Shown here: positions 38,280-47,521 of the stretch, piece by piece | Layout of the letters: each line of letters starts with the position of its first letter | Position numbering within the stretch: the first letter of the stretch is position 1 | NCBI GenBank assembly: GCA_046297455.1 | Contig: JBKBIT010000005.1 | Location: 1 to 64,000 of the forward strand | Source: ZYF759 sp046297455 | GTDB lineage: Bacteria > Pseudomonadota > Alphaproteobacteria > Rhizobiales > Rhizobiaceae | Direction: 5' to 3' | DNA length: 64,000 nt | Made by a program: the position numbers and the translations under genes | The notes under the pieces: model-generated | The model's database searches: none | The model's input: the letters and a program-made list of their open reading frames with translations, nothing else | Told to the model about the DNA's origin: nothing

Positions 38280-38641
38280 AGCGCAACCGGCGCGGTTTCA
38301 CGCTGATCGAGGTGCTAGCCGCTTTTGCAATTGCGCTGCTCCTGATCGTGCCGATCGCCGGCACGATCTCCGGTGTCGCCGGTTCCGTCGCGGCGCTGGA
38401 CCGATCCGCCGACCGGCGCCAGGAACTGCAGGAAGCCGCCTATGCAGCCGCGCTGGTAACCCCCTTGCAGGCAGGCGTCTTCGATGCCGGTGGGTTCACG
38501 GTGGTTGTGGACCGCTATGGCTTCGGGCAGGAAGAGCGCCTGGAGGAGGCCGGCTGGGCGCTTTATTTGCTGGGCGTCTACAGGAACGGCGCAAGCGCCG
38601 GTCCACCTATCCTGCAGACACTGCGCATCGACCGGCCATGA
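38276..38641 (+). CDS. gspI: Type II secretion minor pseudopilin GspI
   Basis: A 121-residue minor pseudopilin with leader MKRNRRG-FTLIEVLAAFAI and Glu at +5. The globular domain is short. It overlaps gspH (ATGA at 38276) and gspJ (ATGA at 38638), so translation is coupled along the unit. GspI, J and K form the pseudopilus tip in known systems. Confidence 0.85.
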   Translation: MKRNRRGFTLIEVLAAFAIALLLIVPIAGTISGVAGSVAALDRSADRRQELQEAAYAAALVTPLQAGVFDAGGFTVVVDRYGFGQEERLEEAGWALYLLGVYRNGASAGPPILQTLRIDRP

Positions 38642-39303
38642 CGGCATCGCCCAAGAGAAGCCGACGCGGCTTCACGCTGATGGAAGCGCTGCTGGCGCTG
38701 GTGCTGGCCCTGCTCCTGTTCGGTGGAATCTCGATGTACACCGGCACCTGGCTGAGCCACTGGGAGCGGATCATGACCGGCACCTCGCGCGACGACAACG
38801 TCGCCGTGGTGCTCGACCGCGTCGTGGAGGACATCGAGGCGGCACTCGCCATCCGCGAGGATCGCGTGGGCGGCGATGCACTGGTCTTCGAGGGCAGCGC
38901 GGAAATGCTGTCCTTCGTCCGGCCGGCGCTGGGTTTCGGTCCGAGGGCGGGCATGGACCGCGTGACCTATCTCAACGGGCTGACGGGCGGCGCCAATGCG
39001 ATCACGCGCCAGCGCCGGGACCATGGACGCCAGACCAGTGGCGGCGAGGACCTGCCGCTGCTGCGCGGGGGGCCGCGAATGCGGTTCGCCTATGCCGGCC
39101 CGGATGGGGAATTCCTGGACGACTGGCCGGACACGCAACGACTGCCCACCCTTGTCAGGGTAGAGATCAGGGGCCAGACACCGCGGCCATGGAGCCGGCT
39201 GGCGCTCGCGATCGTGCGCGCGGAGATGCCCGCCTCCTGCGGTCGCCAGGACATGCTCCAGCAATGCGCGGACGCCATGCGCAGCGCTAGCGGAACCCGG
39301 TGA
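38638..39303 (+). CDS. gspJ: Type II secretion minor pseudopilin GspJ
   Basis: A 221-residue minor pseudopilin with leader SPKRSRRG-FTLMEALLALVL. The C-terminal domain has the GspJ-like pattern LDRVVEDIEAA and an acidic stretch. Its last 17 bases overlap the 3' end of the convergent gspE gene. A Cys pair near the C-terminus (ASCGRQDMLQQCADA) may form a disulfide in the periplasm. Confidence 0.85.
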   Translation: MTASPKRSRRGFTLMEALLALVLALLLFGGISMYTGTWLSHWERIMTGTSRDDNVAVVLDRVVEDIEAALAIREDRVGGDALVFEGSAEMLSFVRPALGFGPRAGMDRVTYLNGLTGGANAITRQRRDHGRQTSGGEDLPLLRGGPRMRFAYAGPDGEFLDDWPDTQRLPTLVRVEIRGQTPRPWSRLALAIVRAEMPASCGRQDMLQQCADAMRSASGTR

Positions 39304-40978
39304 CCCGCACGACCTCGGTCGGCGAGGTCAGGCCTTCGCGCGCTTTCGACACGGCATCGTCGGACATGGTTGTCATGCCCGCCTCCAGCGCGGCCGCCTC
39401 GATGCGGGTATTGTCCGCACCTTCGGCGGTGAGCGCGGCAATGCGGTCGTCGAGCACCAGTATCTCGAACACCGCTATGCGGCCGCGATAGCCCGTGTTG
39501 CCGCATCGGGCACAGCCAACCGCCTCATGGACGTTGTCGCCGGCCCGGAACCCGACGGCGGCATAGCGCTCGTCGGCGGCCAGCATCTCCTCGGTCATGA
39601 TGGCCGGGCGCTTGCAATGGTCGCAGAGGCGCCGGACGAGGCGCTGGGCAACGACGCCGCGCACGGCACCCACCAGAAGATAGCTTTCGATGCCCAGGTC
39701 GCGCAGGCGGATGAAGGCAGCCGCTGTGGTGTTGGCATGGACGGTGGTCAGGACCAGGTGGCCGGTCAAGGCAGCCTGGATCGCCGCGCGTGCCGTCTCC
39801 CCGTCTCTGATCTCGCCGACCAGGATGACGTCCGGGTCCTGGCGAACGAAGGAGCGGATCGCCGCCGAAAACGTCACGCCGATCGCCGGCTGGATCTGGG
39901 ACTGGATGATCCCGGGGATCTGGTATTCCACCGGGTCCTCGATGGTGACGATCTTGCGGCCGGGATCGTTGAGCCGCGACAGCGCCGCCGCCAGGGTCGT
40001 CGTCTTGCCGCTGCCGGTCGGACCGGCAACGGCGATCATGCCATATGTATGGTCGAGCAGCCGTTCCAGCCGGTGCAGGTCGTGTTCGCCGAGCCCGACC
40101 TTCGACAAGTCCACCAGGGAACTCTCCCGCTGCAGGATACGCATGACGAGCGTCTCGCCATGCAGCGATGCCAACGTGGCCACGCGCAGTTCGATCTCGC
40201 GTTCGCCGACCTTCAGCCGCATGCCGCCATCCTGCGGCTTGCGCCGCTCGGCGATGTCCATGTTGGCCAGGACCTTCAGACGCGACACCATCGCCTCGCC
40301 CAGATCGGCAGGCGGCGCGGGCTGCGGTCGCAGCACGCCGTCGATGCGGAAGCGCACGATCAACCGCCCCCGCATCGGCTCGATGTGAATGTCGGTGGCA
40401 CGCATGTCGAGCGCGCGGCGCAGCATCTCGTCCACCGCGATGACGACCGGGGCGCCGCTTGCCAGATCGCGCAGGCCGGCAACCGATTCCTCTGAATCGA
40501 CGGCGACGGCCTCCCCGCTCGCCGCCTCGATGGCGCCGGCCAACCGTTGTAGCCCTGCCTCGACATCCGGCAGCGACAGGACGCACAGGTCGAATTCCCC
40601 TTCCAGCGCAGCCGCCAGGGCCTCTATGGGCTCCCTGTCGCCGGGATGCAGCACCCCCACGAAACGCCTGCCTTCGGCGTCAATGAAGGGAACCAGCCAG
40701 TTCTCTGCAAGAAAACGCTGTGACAGGTTTTCGCCTGCCGGCTGCATCGCCGCCAGTTCGTCGCGGCCAAGCAGTGCCAGGTTGTAGTGGGCAGCAAGCA
40801 ACTCCGCGATGGCATCCGGATCGACGATCTGCGCTTCGATCAGGCGCTGGATATCGGCGGCGGTGAGGTCTTCCTTGTCCCCAACCAGGCCCCGAATTGC
40901 ATCGGCTTCCGCCAACCCGGCCTGCAGGATAGCGGGCAGAAGGCGGGTCCGGTCCGCCTGCAGTTCCTGAACATCCAT
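39287..40978 (-). CDS. gspE: Type II secretion ATPase GspE
   Basis: Cytoplasmic hexameric ATPase of 563 residues that powers the pseudopilus. An N-terminal T2SSE_N-like region (about 1-150) precedes the catalytic core with Walker A GPTGSGKTTT, Asp box TIEDPVEY, Walker B LVGEIRDGETA and His box TTVHANTTAAA. The tetracysteine zinc element is present (CDHCKRP and CARCGNTGYRG). The gene is reversed relative to all other gsp genes here and overlaps gspJ tail to tail. The ATG at 40978 was chosen by homology. Confidence 0.94.
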   Translation of the reverse strand: MDVQELQADRTRLLPAILQAGLAEADAIRGLVGDKEDLTAADIQRLIEAQIVDPDAIAELLAAHYNLALLGRDELAAMQPAGENLSQRFLAENWLVPFIDAEGRRFVGVLHPGDREPIEALAAALEGEFDLCVLSLPDVEAGLQRLAGAIEAASGEAVAVDSEESVAGLRDLASGAPVVIAVDEMLRRALDMRATDIHIEPMRGRLIVRFRIDGVLRPQPAPPADLGEAMVSRLKVLANMDIAERRKPQDGGMRLKVGEREIELRVATLASLHGETLVMRILQRESSLVDLSKVGLGEHDLHRLERLLDHTYGMIAVAGPTGSGKTTTLAAALSRLNDPGRKIVTIEDPVEYQIPGIIQSQIQPAIGVTFSAAIRSFVRQDPDVILVGEIRDGETARAAIQAALTGHLVLTTVHANTTAAAFIRLRDLGIESYLLVGAVRGVVAQRLVRRLCDHCKRPAIMTEEMLAADERYAAVGFRAGDNVHEAVGCARCGNTGYRGRIAVFEILVLDDRIAALTAEGADNTRIEAAALEAGMTTMSDDAVSKAREGLTSPTEVVRVTGFR

Positions 40979-41149
40979 GATCCGACTTGGGCCTTTGGGC
41001 CCGATGCGTGGCGCGGCACGAGGCCGGGCCTGCCTGTGCAACCTATTAACGACAAGTAAAGAATCAGGGGCTGGAGGTTGTCAAGGCGAGGGTTCAGGGC
41101 TACGGTTTTTGGGCGGTGCGGCGTAATTGTACGTGTGGGGCGGGTCGAG

Positions 41150-43390
41150 GTGGCGTTCACGTTTGGTGTTCGGAGGCAGGGTCCGCTTGGAGCGGCGCCG
41201 CTTCATCTGGTCGTCGCAGCAGCGGCGGTTCTTCTGCTCGCCTCGTGCACATCCACTGGCTATCTTGAAGATACAGCCATGCGGCCGGACCCGCTTTCCC
41301 GGGTCACGAACGCCGATCTGCAGGCAAGGCCCGGATCTGGCGGCGGCTTTTTCTCCTCACTTACCGGTCGCGGGTCACAGGACCGCGGCGCCGACGTCTA
41401 TTACGGCCGCGAGAGCAGGCTGACCACGGCCGAAAGAGCTTCGATCGGCCGGTTGCGGGGCGAGGAATTCGAGATCAGCCTGGAGAATGCCGAGATCGCC
41501 TCGGCCGCCCGCGCCGTGCTGGGCGAGTTGCTCGACGTGACCTACTCGATCGATCCGCGCGTGACGGGTCGGGTGTCGGTCGTCACCGGCCGGCCCATGG
41601 CCGCCGACCAGGTGCTGGCCCTGTTCGAGTCGGCGCTGCGCTCGACCGGTGTCGCGATGGTCCGCGAACAGGATCGCTTGCGGCTGATGCCGGCCACTGA
41701 CGCGATCGGCATTGCCGAACTCGACCCCGGGCCCCAGATCGAGCCCGGCTATGGCGTGACGGTGCTGGAACTGCGCCATGTCTCGCCCGACACGATCGTG
41801 CCGCTCATGGAGAATTTCGTATCTCGTTCCGGCATGGTGCGCGAGGACCGCACCCGCAACGCGATCATCATCCAGGGCACCGCCTCGGAGCGGCGCTCGG
41901 TCGTCGAGGCGGCGCGCAGTTTCGACCAGGACTGGCTGGCCGACCAGTCAGTCGGCATCTTTCACGTCAACAATTCCAGCGCGGCGGCTATCCTGCCCGA
42001 GCTCAACCGCGTGCTCGACCTGGAAGAAGGCGGGCGCGGCGCCAACATGATCCGCGTCCAGCCGATCGAACGCAGCAACTCCATCCTCGTTGTCGCCAAG
42101 TCGCGCGACTTCCTGCAGCAGGCGGGCACCTGGATCCAGCGCCTCGACCGCATGGATGCGAGCGCCTCCAACCTGCGCGTCTACCAGGTGCGGCATGTCG
42201 AGGCGCAGAAGCTTGCCACTATGATCAACGATGTCTTTGCCGGGGTGAGCGCCGCCGGCAGTATCGAGGACCCGGCCAACCAGTTTCCGCCCGAATCCTC
42301 GCCCACCATCCAGGAAGCTTCGGCGCGCGCATCGGCCATGGGCCGCAATCTCGACCAGCGCATGGGCAGCGGGCCCGGCTCTTCGGGCGGCGGTTCGTTC
42401 GGCAGCGGCGGCAGCGGTTTTGCGGCGGGCACGGGCAGCGGCAGAGGCGCGTCCTCGGTCGGCTGGGACGGAATCCGCATTACCGCCAACGTAGACAACA
42501 ACACGCTCCTCATCTACGCGCGGCCCGACCAGCAGAAGCTGATCGAGCAAGCCATCCTCGCGCTGGACAAGCCATCCGCGCAGGTGGCCATCGAGGCCAC
42601 GATCGCCGAAGTCGTGCTGACCAACGACCTGCGCTACGGCGTGCAGTTCTTCCTGCGCGACGGCAATCACGGGTCCATCGACCTGGTGCGCGAGGTCGGC
42701 GGGCAACTGATCGACCGGGTGCTGCCCGGCTTCAACCTCATCATCGGACCGCAGACCAGCCCGCAGGTCGTGCTTGATGCCCTGCGCGGCGTGACCGAGG
42801 TCAAGGTCCTGTCCTCGCCATCCGTGGTGGTGGTCGACAACAGGCCGGCCACGCTCCAGGTTGGCGACGAGGTGCCGATCGTGACCCGCACCTCGCAGTC
42901 CGTCACCGATCCCGACGCGCCGATCGTCAACAATGTCGAGTTCCGCAACACCGGCGTCATTCTCAACGTGCTGCCGCGCATCACCGCCGACGGCACCATC
43001 AACCTGACCATCGAGCAGGAGATCAGCTCGGTCACGAACCAGCAGGCCGATACGCTGACCCCGACGATTTCGCAGCGTCGTGTCAATTCCACCGTCTCGG
43101 TGGCCAGCGGCCAGACCGTGGTGCTGGGCGGGCTGATCAGCGAGCAGCAGCAGCGCGGCCGCGACGGCATTCCCGTGCTGGGCGAAATTCCGGTCGTCGG
43201 CGACGCCTTCCGCAAGACCTCGAATTTCGCAACACGGACCGAATTGATCGTCCTGATCCGCGCGCAGGTCATTCGCGACGCCCTCGACGCCCAGCACGTT
43301 GCCGAGGAAATGCGTTCCCAGCTGCGCCTTATGAACGAGCCGTCGCGGCCCGTACCGCTGCCCAGGCCGGTTCCCTCGCTGGTCGAATGA
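41150..43390 (+). CDS. gspD: Type II secretion outer-membrane secretin GspD
   Basis: Secretin of about 746 residues. A GTG at 41150 with GGGGCGGG upstream is the best start; an upstream TTG (41078) is less likely. It has a lipoprotein signal with lipobox LLASC (Cys about 33), unlike classical GspD proteins, which carry an ordinary signal. N0/N1-N3 modules follow, then a Gly/Ser-rich linker (about residues 404-438), then the secretin core (SSPSVVVVDNRPATLQVGDEVP, VPIVTR, GGLISEQQQ). Divergent from gspE; its stop overlaps gspO in ATGA. Confidence 0.92.
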   Translation: MAFTFGVRRQGPLGAAPLHLVVAAAAVLLLASCTSTGYLEDTAMRPDPLSRVTNADLQARPGSGGGFFSSLTGRGSQDRGADVYYGRESRLTTAERASIGRLRGEEFEISLENAEIASAARAVLGELLDVTYSIDPRVTGRVSVVTGRPMAADQVLALFESALRSTGVAMVREQDRLRLMPATDAIGIAELDPGPQIEPGYGVTVLELRHVSPDTIVPLMENFVSRSGMVREDRTRNAIIIQGTASERRSVVEAARSFDQDWLADQSVGIFHVNNSSAAAILPELNRVLDLEEGGRGANMIRVQPIERSNSILVVAKSRDFLQQAGTWIQRLDRMDASASNLRVYQVRHVEAQKLATMINDVFAGVSAAGSIEDPANQFPPESSPTIQEASARASAMGRNLDQRMGSGPGSSGGGSFGSGGSGFAAGTGSGRGASSVGWDGIRITANVDNNTLLIYARPDQQKLIEQAILALDKPSAQVAIEATIAEVVLTNDLRYGVQFFLRDGNHGSIDLVREVGGQLIDRVLPGFNLIIGPQTSPQVVLDALRGVTEVKVLSSPSVVVVDNRPATLQVGDEVPIVTRTSQSVTDPDAPIVNNVEFRNTGVILNVLPRITADGTINLTIEQEISSVTNQQADTLTPTISQRRVNSTVSVASGQTVVLGGLISEQQQRGRDGIPVLGEIPVVGDAFRKTSNFATRTELIVLIRAQVIRDALDAQHVAEEMRSQLRLMNEPSRPVPLPRPVPSLVE

Positions 43391-43947
43391 TCCGGCGGGC
43401 GGGTTTCGGCCCCGCGTTCTTGTTCGTGAGCGTGCTCCTTGGAGCAATGGTTGCGCCTGCGATGCTCGATCGGCCGCTGCATGAAATCCTGGCCGCGGCA
43501 GCCCTGTGTCTGCTGGCTGCGGCAATTGCGATCGAAGACCTGAGATCCATGCTGATACCGGACATCCCCGTACTGGCGATCGGCCTGGTCGGGCTCGGCC
43601 TTGCCATCCACGAGATCGGCGAAGCGGCAGGCATTGCCTTGTGGATCGTCGGGGCAATCGGCGTGGCCGGTGCATTGCTGGCCTTTTCCGTCGTCTACGG
43701 CCATCTCCGGGGCCGCTTCGTGCTCGGTTTCGGCGACGTCAAGCTGGTGGCGGCCTCGGGGCTGCTCATCGGACCGTGGGGCGTCGGCATGCAAATTTTC
43801 ATCGCCTCCATTTCGGCCATGATTTTCGTCATCATCCGGGCCATCAGACGCGGCCGCAAACCCCGCTGGTCGGCCAGAGTGCCCTTCGGCACCTTTCTGG
43901 CCCCGGCGGCGGTCGTGGTCTGGGCATGGTTCGGAAGGGGCATGTGA
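43387..43947 (+). CDS. gspO: Short A24 prepilin peptidase (GspO-like)
   Basis: A 186-residue inner-membrane aspartic peptidase with the two catalytic aspartates in IEDLRSMLIPD (Asp51 or Asp59) and GFGDVKL (Asp117). It lacks the N-terminal cysteine-rich methyltransferase half of classical GspO/PilD, so it resembles TadV/CpaA-length enzymes. It probably cleaves the pseudopilin leaders encoded here without N-methylation. Overlaps gspD and gspK. Confidence 0.87.
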   Translation: MIRRAGFGPAFLFVSVLLGAMVAPAMLDRPLHEILAAAALCLLAAAIAIEDLRSMLIPDIPVLAIGLVGLGLAIHEIGEAAGIALWIVGAIGVAGALLAFSVVYGHLRGRFVLGFGDVKLVAASGLLIGPWGVGMQIFIASISAMIFVIIRAIRRGRKPRWSARVPFGTFLAPAAVVVWAWFGRGM

Positions 43948-44861
43948 ACCCGATGAAGGGCGCGGTTGCCACAAGACGTCATGGCCACACCCGGACGGTT
44001 GCAGCCGGCAGGCGGGGTGCGATCCTCGTGAGCGTGCTCTGGGTGATGGTGTTCCTGGCCTTTGTCGCCGTTGTCCTTCGCCTTCACGTCACCGGCATTG
44101 CCCAAAGCATCCGCGTCACGGAAGGCAAGGCAGCGGCGCGGATCGTTGCCGAAGCCGCGCTGGCCCATGGTGCCGCGCTCGTTCTTCTGCCCCAGGAACC
44201 CGGCCAGACCCCTTCGCCGCGCGTTACCGGCAGTGTCGAGACGGCCAATGGCAGGGCCACTTTCCGCATGGTCAACGAATCGGTTCGCATCGATCTCAAC
44301 AGCGGCGATCGGGCGCTCATCATGGGCGCCTTGATCGCCTCCGGCGCGCCGCAGAACCAGGCGGACGCCTTCGCCGAGGCAATCCTGGCAGGGCGCGAGG
44401 AAGAGGAGGAAGACCCGCAGGATCCCGAGGATGCCGCGCCTTCGCTCACCTTCCACAATGCCTCGGAAATCGTGCTGCTTGCCGGCATGACCCCGGAAAT
44501 CGCCATCGGCATGGAGCGGCTCACCACGGTTTCCTCCGGATTGGCCGGCATCCGGCTGGACGAGGCCGATCGTGACCTGCTGGCATCCATCCCCGGGTTT
44601 CCCCGCCCGGCGCTCGCCGCGCTCGACGACTATGAACAAGGCCGGATCGACCGGACACAGCTTATGGCGGAGTTGGGACAGCTGGCCTATCATGTCGACG
44701 AGAACACCCCGAGCTGGCGAGCAGTGATGGATGTCGAGTTGCCCACGGGATATGGCGAACGCTATGAGGCGCTGATCGCCGTCTTGCCCGACGATACGCG
44801 TCCCTATCGTGTGCTGGGCTGGCGCCGGGTGGACGAGGCGACCGGGAGAACCTTGGAATGA
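43944..44861 (+). CDS. gspK: Type II secretion minor pseudopilin GspK
   Basis: A 305-residue product. The GTG at 43944 overlaps the gspO stop and lies 5 bases after GGAAGG; an ATG at 43953 is the alternative. The leader is basic and the hydrophobic helix begins RRGAILVSVLWVMVFLAFV, without Glu+5, as usual for GspK. The large middle domain has a helical insert with an acidic run (EEEEEDPQDPED). GspK caps the pseudopilus. Its stop overlaps gspL in ATGA. Confidence 0.87.
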   Translation: MNPMKGAVATRRHGHTRTVAAGRRGAILVSVLWVMVFLAFVAVVLRLHVTGIAQSIRVTEGKAAARIVAEAALAHGAALVLLPQEPGQTPSPRVTGSVETANGRATFRMVNESVRIDLNSGDRALIMGALIASGAPQNQADAFAEAILAGREEEEEDPQDPEDAAPSLTFHNASEIVLLAGMTPEIAIGMERLTTVSSGLAGIRLDEADRDLLASIPGFPRPALAALDDYEQGRIDRTQLMAELGQLAYHVDENTPSWRAVMDVELPTGYGERYEALIAVLPDDTRPYRVLGWRRVDEATGRTLE

Positions 44862-45928
44862 GCGCCGTTGCCGGCACCATAGGGCGCATTGACGCCTGGC
44901 TGGACAAGCCCGCCACGCTGATTGCCGACTGGTGGCGGGCCCTGCGGCCACGTCGCCGGCTTGAGGCATCGGTTTCTGCCGACGGCCAGACGCTGTTTCT
45001 CCTGCCAGCGGGCGGCGGCAGCCCCACCGCCGAGCTGCCGTTGTTACCGCAGGCCGCCGAAGCAGGATCGGTGGCGGACCGGCTGTCCCAGGCCTCTTCA
45101 GGCCGCCCCGTCGCGGTCACTCTTCCTGCGGCTTGGATCGTGGAGCGCCGCATCGAGCTGCCGCTGGAGGCTGCCAGCCACCTGTCGGGCATCGTGGTGT
45201 CCCGGCTCAACGCGCTGTCGCCACTGCCGCAAAGCGAGATCCTGCACGGCCATCTGGTGACCCATACGGACAGCGGATCGGGCAGGCTGCATGTCACGGT
45301 CGCCATCGTTCCAAGGTCCAGGCTGGCCACGCTGCTCGGCCTTCTTGCCAAGGCGGCGCCACGCGAGATCGAGTTGCGCGCGCCGCTGGCCGATGGCCGG
45401 ACGATCACCCTGATGTCGGGGCAGACCGCAGCCGGCAAGGCGACGATCGCCAAGATCGTGCTGGCCCTCCTTCTGGCAGGGGCAGTTGCCGGCGCGGCCG
45501 TCGCCGCCGGGGCCAGCGCCTGGGCCTCCGGCGAACTTGCCGAGCAGCGGGTGCTGCTCGAACGCCGGGCAGCAATCGCCCGCAACGCCATTGCCGATGC
45601 AAGCGAACCCGTTGTCGCCGAAACGCTGCCCGAGCAGGCGGCCCAGCGGATGAAGGCGGAAGCCGTCAGCATCATCGGCGCGCTGGACGATCTGGCCGAC
45701 GCCCTGCCGCTGCATGCGCATGCCATCGAGATCAATCTCGAGCGCGACCTCTTGCGGCTGGCGGGGCGCACCAGCGACCTTCCGGACGTACTGACGGCGC
45801 TGGAATCGTCCGGTCGGTTCGTCGACAGCCGGCTGGTCGGAACCGCCACCCGCACGCAGGACGGCGCCATGTCCGATTTCGTGCTGCAGACCCGGCCCCT
45901 GGCGCGCACGGGAGGCGACCTGCCATGA
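44858..45928 (+). CDS. gspL: Type II secretion assembly protein GspL-like (PilN domain)
   Basis: A 356-residue bitopic inner-membrane protein. The N-terminal cytoplasmic part (about 1-195) is ribonuclease-H-like as in GspL/PilM, TM about 197-222, then a coiled-coil and a periplasmic PilN-like ferredoxin fold (INLERDLLRLAG, LTALESSGRFVDSRL). GspL links GspE to GspM. Sequence is divergent; the call rests on layout and position between gspK and gspM. Confidence 0.8.
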   Translation: MSAVAGTIGRIDAWLDKPATLIADWWRALRPRRRLEASVSADGQTLFLLPAGGGSPTAELPLLPQAAEAGSVADRLSQASSGRPVAVTLPAAWIVERRIELPLEAASHLSGIVVSRLNALSPLPQSEILHGHLVTHTDSGSGRLHVTVAIVPRSRLATLLGLLAKAAPREIELRAPLADGRTITLMSGQTAAGKATIAKIVLALLLAGAVAGAAVAAGASAWASGELAEQRVLLERRAAIARNAIADASEPVVAETLPEQAAQRMKAEAVSIIGALDDLADALPLHAHAIEINLERDLLRLAGRTSDLPDVLTALESSGRFVDSRLVGTATRTQDGAMSDFVLQTRPLARTGGDLP

Positions 45929-46527
45929 CGGCACCGCGCCTCTTCGATCGCCGTCTGGGCTCGCTTCTGGTCGTCGTCGCCATTATGGCCGGCGCTGCCT
46001 TCCTGGCCCTGGACAGCCTTGCGCAGTGGCGTGCAGCAGAGGCCGATCTGGATGCGTTCGAACAACGTGTCCTGTTGCTAGAAGAACGCGCCGCAGAGCT
46101 GGCCCGGACCCCCGCCAGCCAGTCAAACGGATCGGCAGTCGACAGGCGTCTTCTGGTGTTCGGCGAAACGCCCGGCCTGGTTGCTGCGGAACTGCAGCGC
46201 ACGGTCGGCTTCATTGCGGAACGGACGGGCGCGACGCTGCGCAGTGTCGACATTGCCGAATTCGAAACCGTGCCGGAGGTGGCGGGCGGCGATGGCGAGA
46301 CCCTGCAGCGCGTTCGGCTTAACGCCGAGTTCGAGGTGGGCGAGCAGTCCCTGCCCGATTTCCTCTACAATATCGAGGCGGATTTCCCCGTTCTGGTGGT
46401 CGATGCCATCACCCTGCGCGGCACAAGGCGGATCGCCGACGCGGCATCGGAGATGTGGGCGCCCGCCGACCAGCAGCTCAATCTTCGCATGACGATATCG
46501 GCATTCTGGACGGGAGGCGGCGAATGA
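45925..46527 (+). CDS. gspM: Type II secretion protein GspM (subtype b)
   Basis: A 200-residue inner-membrane protein with a short cytoplasmic N-terminus, a TM at about 11-30, a coiled segment and a periplasmic ferredoxin-like fold ending in LNLRMTISAFW. It matches the GspM subtype-b layout. ATGA overlaps tie it to gspL (45925) and to the next gene (46524). It partners GspL. Confidence 0.8.
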   Translation: MTAPRLFDRRLGSLLVVVAIMAGAAFLALDSLAQWRAAEADLDAFEQRVLLLEERAAELARTPASQSNGSAVDRRLLVFGETPGLVAAELQRTVGFIAERTGATLRSVDIAEFETVPEVAGGDGETLQRVRLNAEFEVGEQSLPDFLYNIEADFPVLVVDAITLRGTRRIADAASEMWAPADQQLNLRMTISAFWTGGGE

Positions 46528-47510
46528 GACGCCCGATCCAGTGGCTCGCCTTGAGCGCTCTCCTCGTGGCACCGGCAGGGCTGCTCGTGGCGCAGCCAGC
46601 ACAGGATGACCTGCCGGCGGCCGGTGAACGGACGCCCCCCTTTGCGCCTGGAGACTGGCGGCCGGGTCCCGCCTTTGTCGAAGGCCCTGCCGATATTCCT
46701 CGCGACGATCAGGACGTCCCGCTGGCCCCGCAAGGTTGGGTTGCCGACGAGGACAGCGATCAGGCTGTGGGCCCAGCCGATGTGATGGACGAGGGCGGTA
46801 TAAGCGTCGAGATCGGGGGCGGCACCGAGCCATCCGCAGAGCCCGGCTCCCTGTTGGGTCCTGACGGGCTCCATCCTCTGGCGACGATGTCCGACGACGC
46901 CGAAGTGGACATGCCGGGGCGACCGGGTGAGCTTCCCGATGAGGTCCGGATTGTCGGTCCCGACAGTCTTTCGGAGGGCACGGAAGACGATCCGATGAAC
47001 CTGGGGCCGGACGGTCAGCCCCTCCACGCGGCACCGGATGGCGTCGTCTCAGAACCGGGATCGGGGGAGGCGCAAACGCCCGAACGCGCCGGGTCGAGCG
47101 AGGCTGCCGTCCAGCGCGCCAGCGAGGCTGTCAGGGCAACAGGTCTGCGTGAGTTGCGCGACTATGTCGCCATCAGGACCAAGCCTCTGTTTGCGCCGGA
47201 CAGGTCGCCACCGCGCATGCCGGAACCGACACTGCCGCCGGAACCCGTGCTGGCGGAGCCGGAACTGCCGCCATTGCCGCCGGCAGAGGAAGAGATTGTT
47301 CTGGAGACCGTGCCGGATTGGGAACTCGTCGGCATGGTGCGATCCAACCGGCTGCATTCGGCCATGTTCCGAAAATTCGGCGAGGCGGACAGTTTCAGCC
47401 TGAGGCGCGGCGAAAGCCGTGACGGCTGGACCCTGGACGAGATCGGACGTTTCGAGGTCGTGTTGCGAAACGATCAGGGTCAGGCGCGGCTGACCTTCCC
47501 CGGCAATTGA
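46524..47510 (+). CDS. GspN/GspC-like T2SS envelope protein
   Basis: A 328-residue protein with an N-terminal membrane/signal segment (about 7-23), a long Pro/Glu/Asp/Gly-rich periplasmic stretch (about 25-230), and a small C-terminal beta domain (WELVGMVRSNRLHSAMFRKF, SLRRGESRDGWTLDEIGRFE). The last domain resembles the HR domain of GspC or PilP-like domains that bind the secretin. No other gspC candidate exists in the locus, so it may replace GspC as the link between inner membrane and secretin. The GspC/GspN identity is inferred. Confidence 0.6.
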   Translation: MRRPIQWLALSALLVAPAGLLVAQPAQDDLPAAGERTPPFAPGDWRPGPAFVEGPADIPRDDQDVPLAPQGWVADEDSDQAVGPADVMDEGGISVEIGGGTEPSAEPGSLLGPDGLHPLATMSDDAEVDMPGRPGELPDEVRIVGPDSLSEGTEDDPMNLGPDGQPLHAAPDGVVSEPGSGEAQTPERAGSSEAAVQRASEAVRATGLRELRDYVAIRTKPLFAPDRSPPRMPEPTLPPEPVLAEPELPPLPPAEEEIVLETVPDWELVGMVRSNRLHSAMFRKFGEADSFSLRRGESRDGWTLDEIGRFEVVLRNDQGQARLTFPGN

Positions 47511-47521
47511 GGTCGGATACC

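Noticed and set aside
41948..43675. 575-codon open frame opposite gspD
   Set aside because: Antisense shadow; the secretin on the plus strand explains the coding signal.
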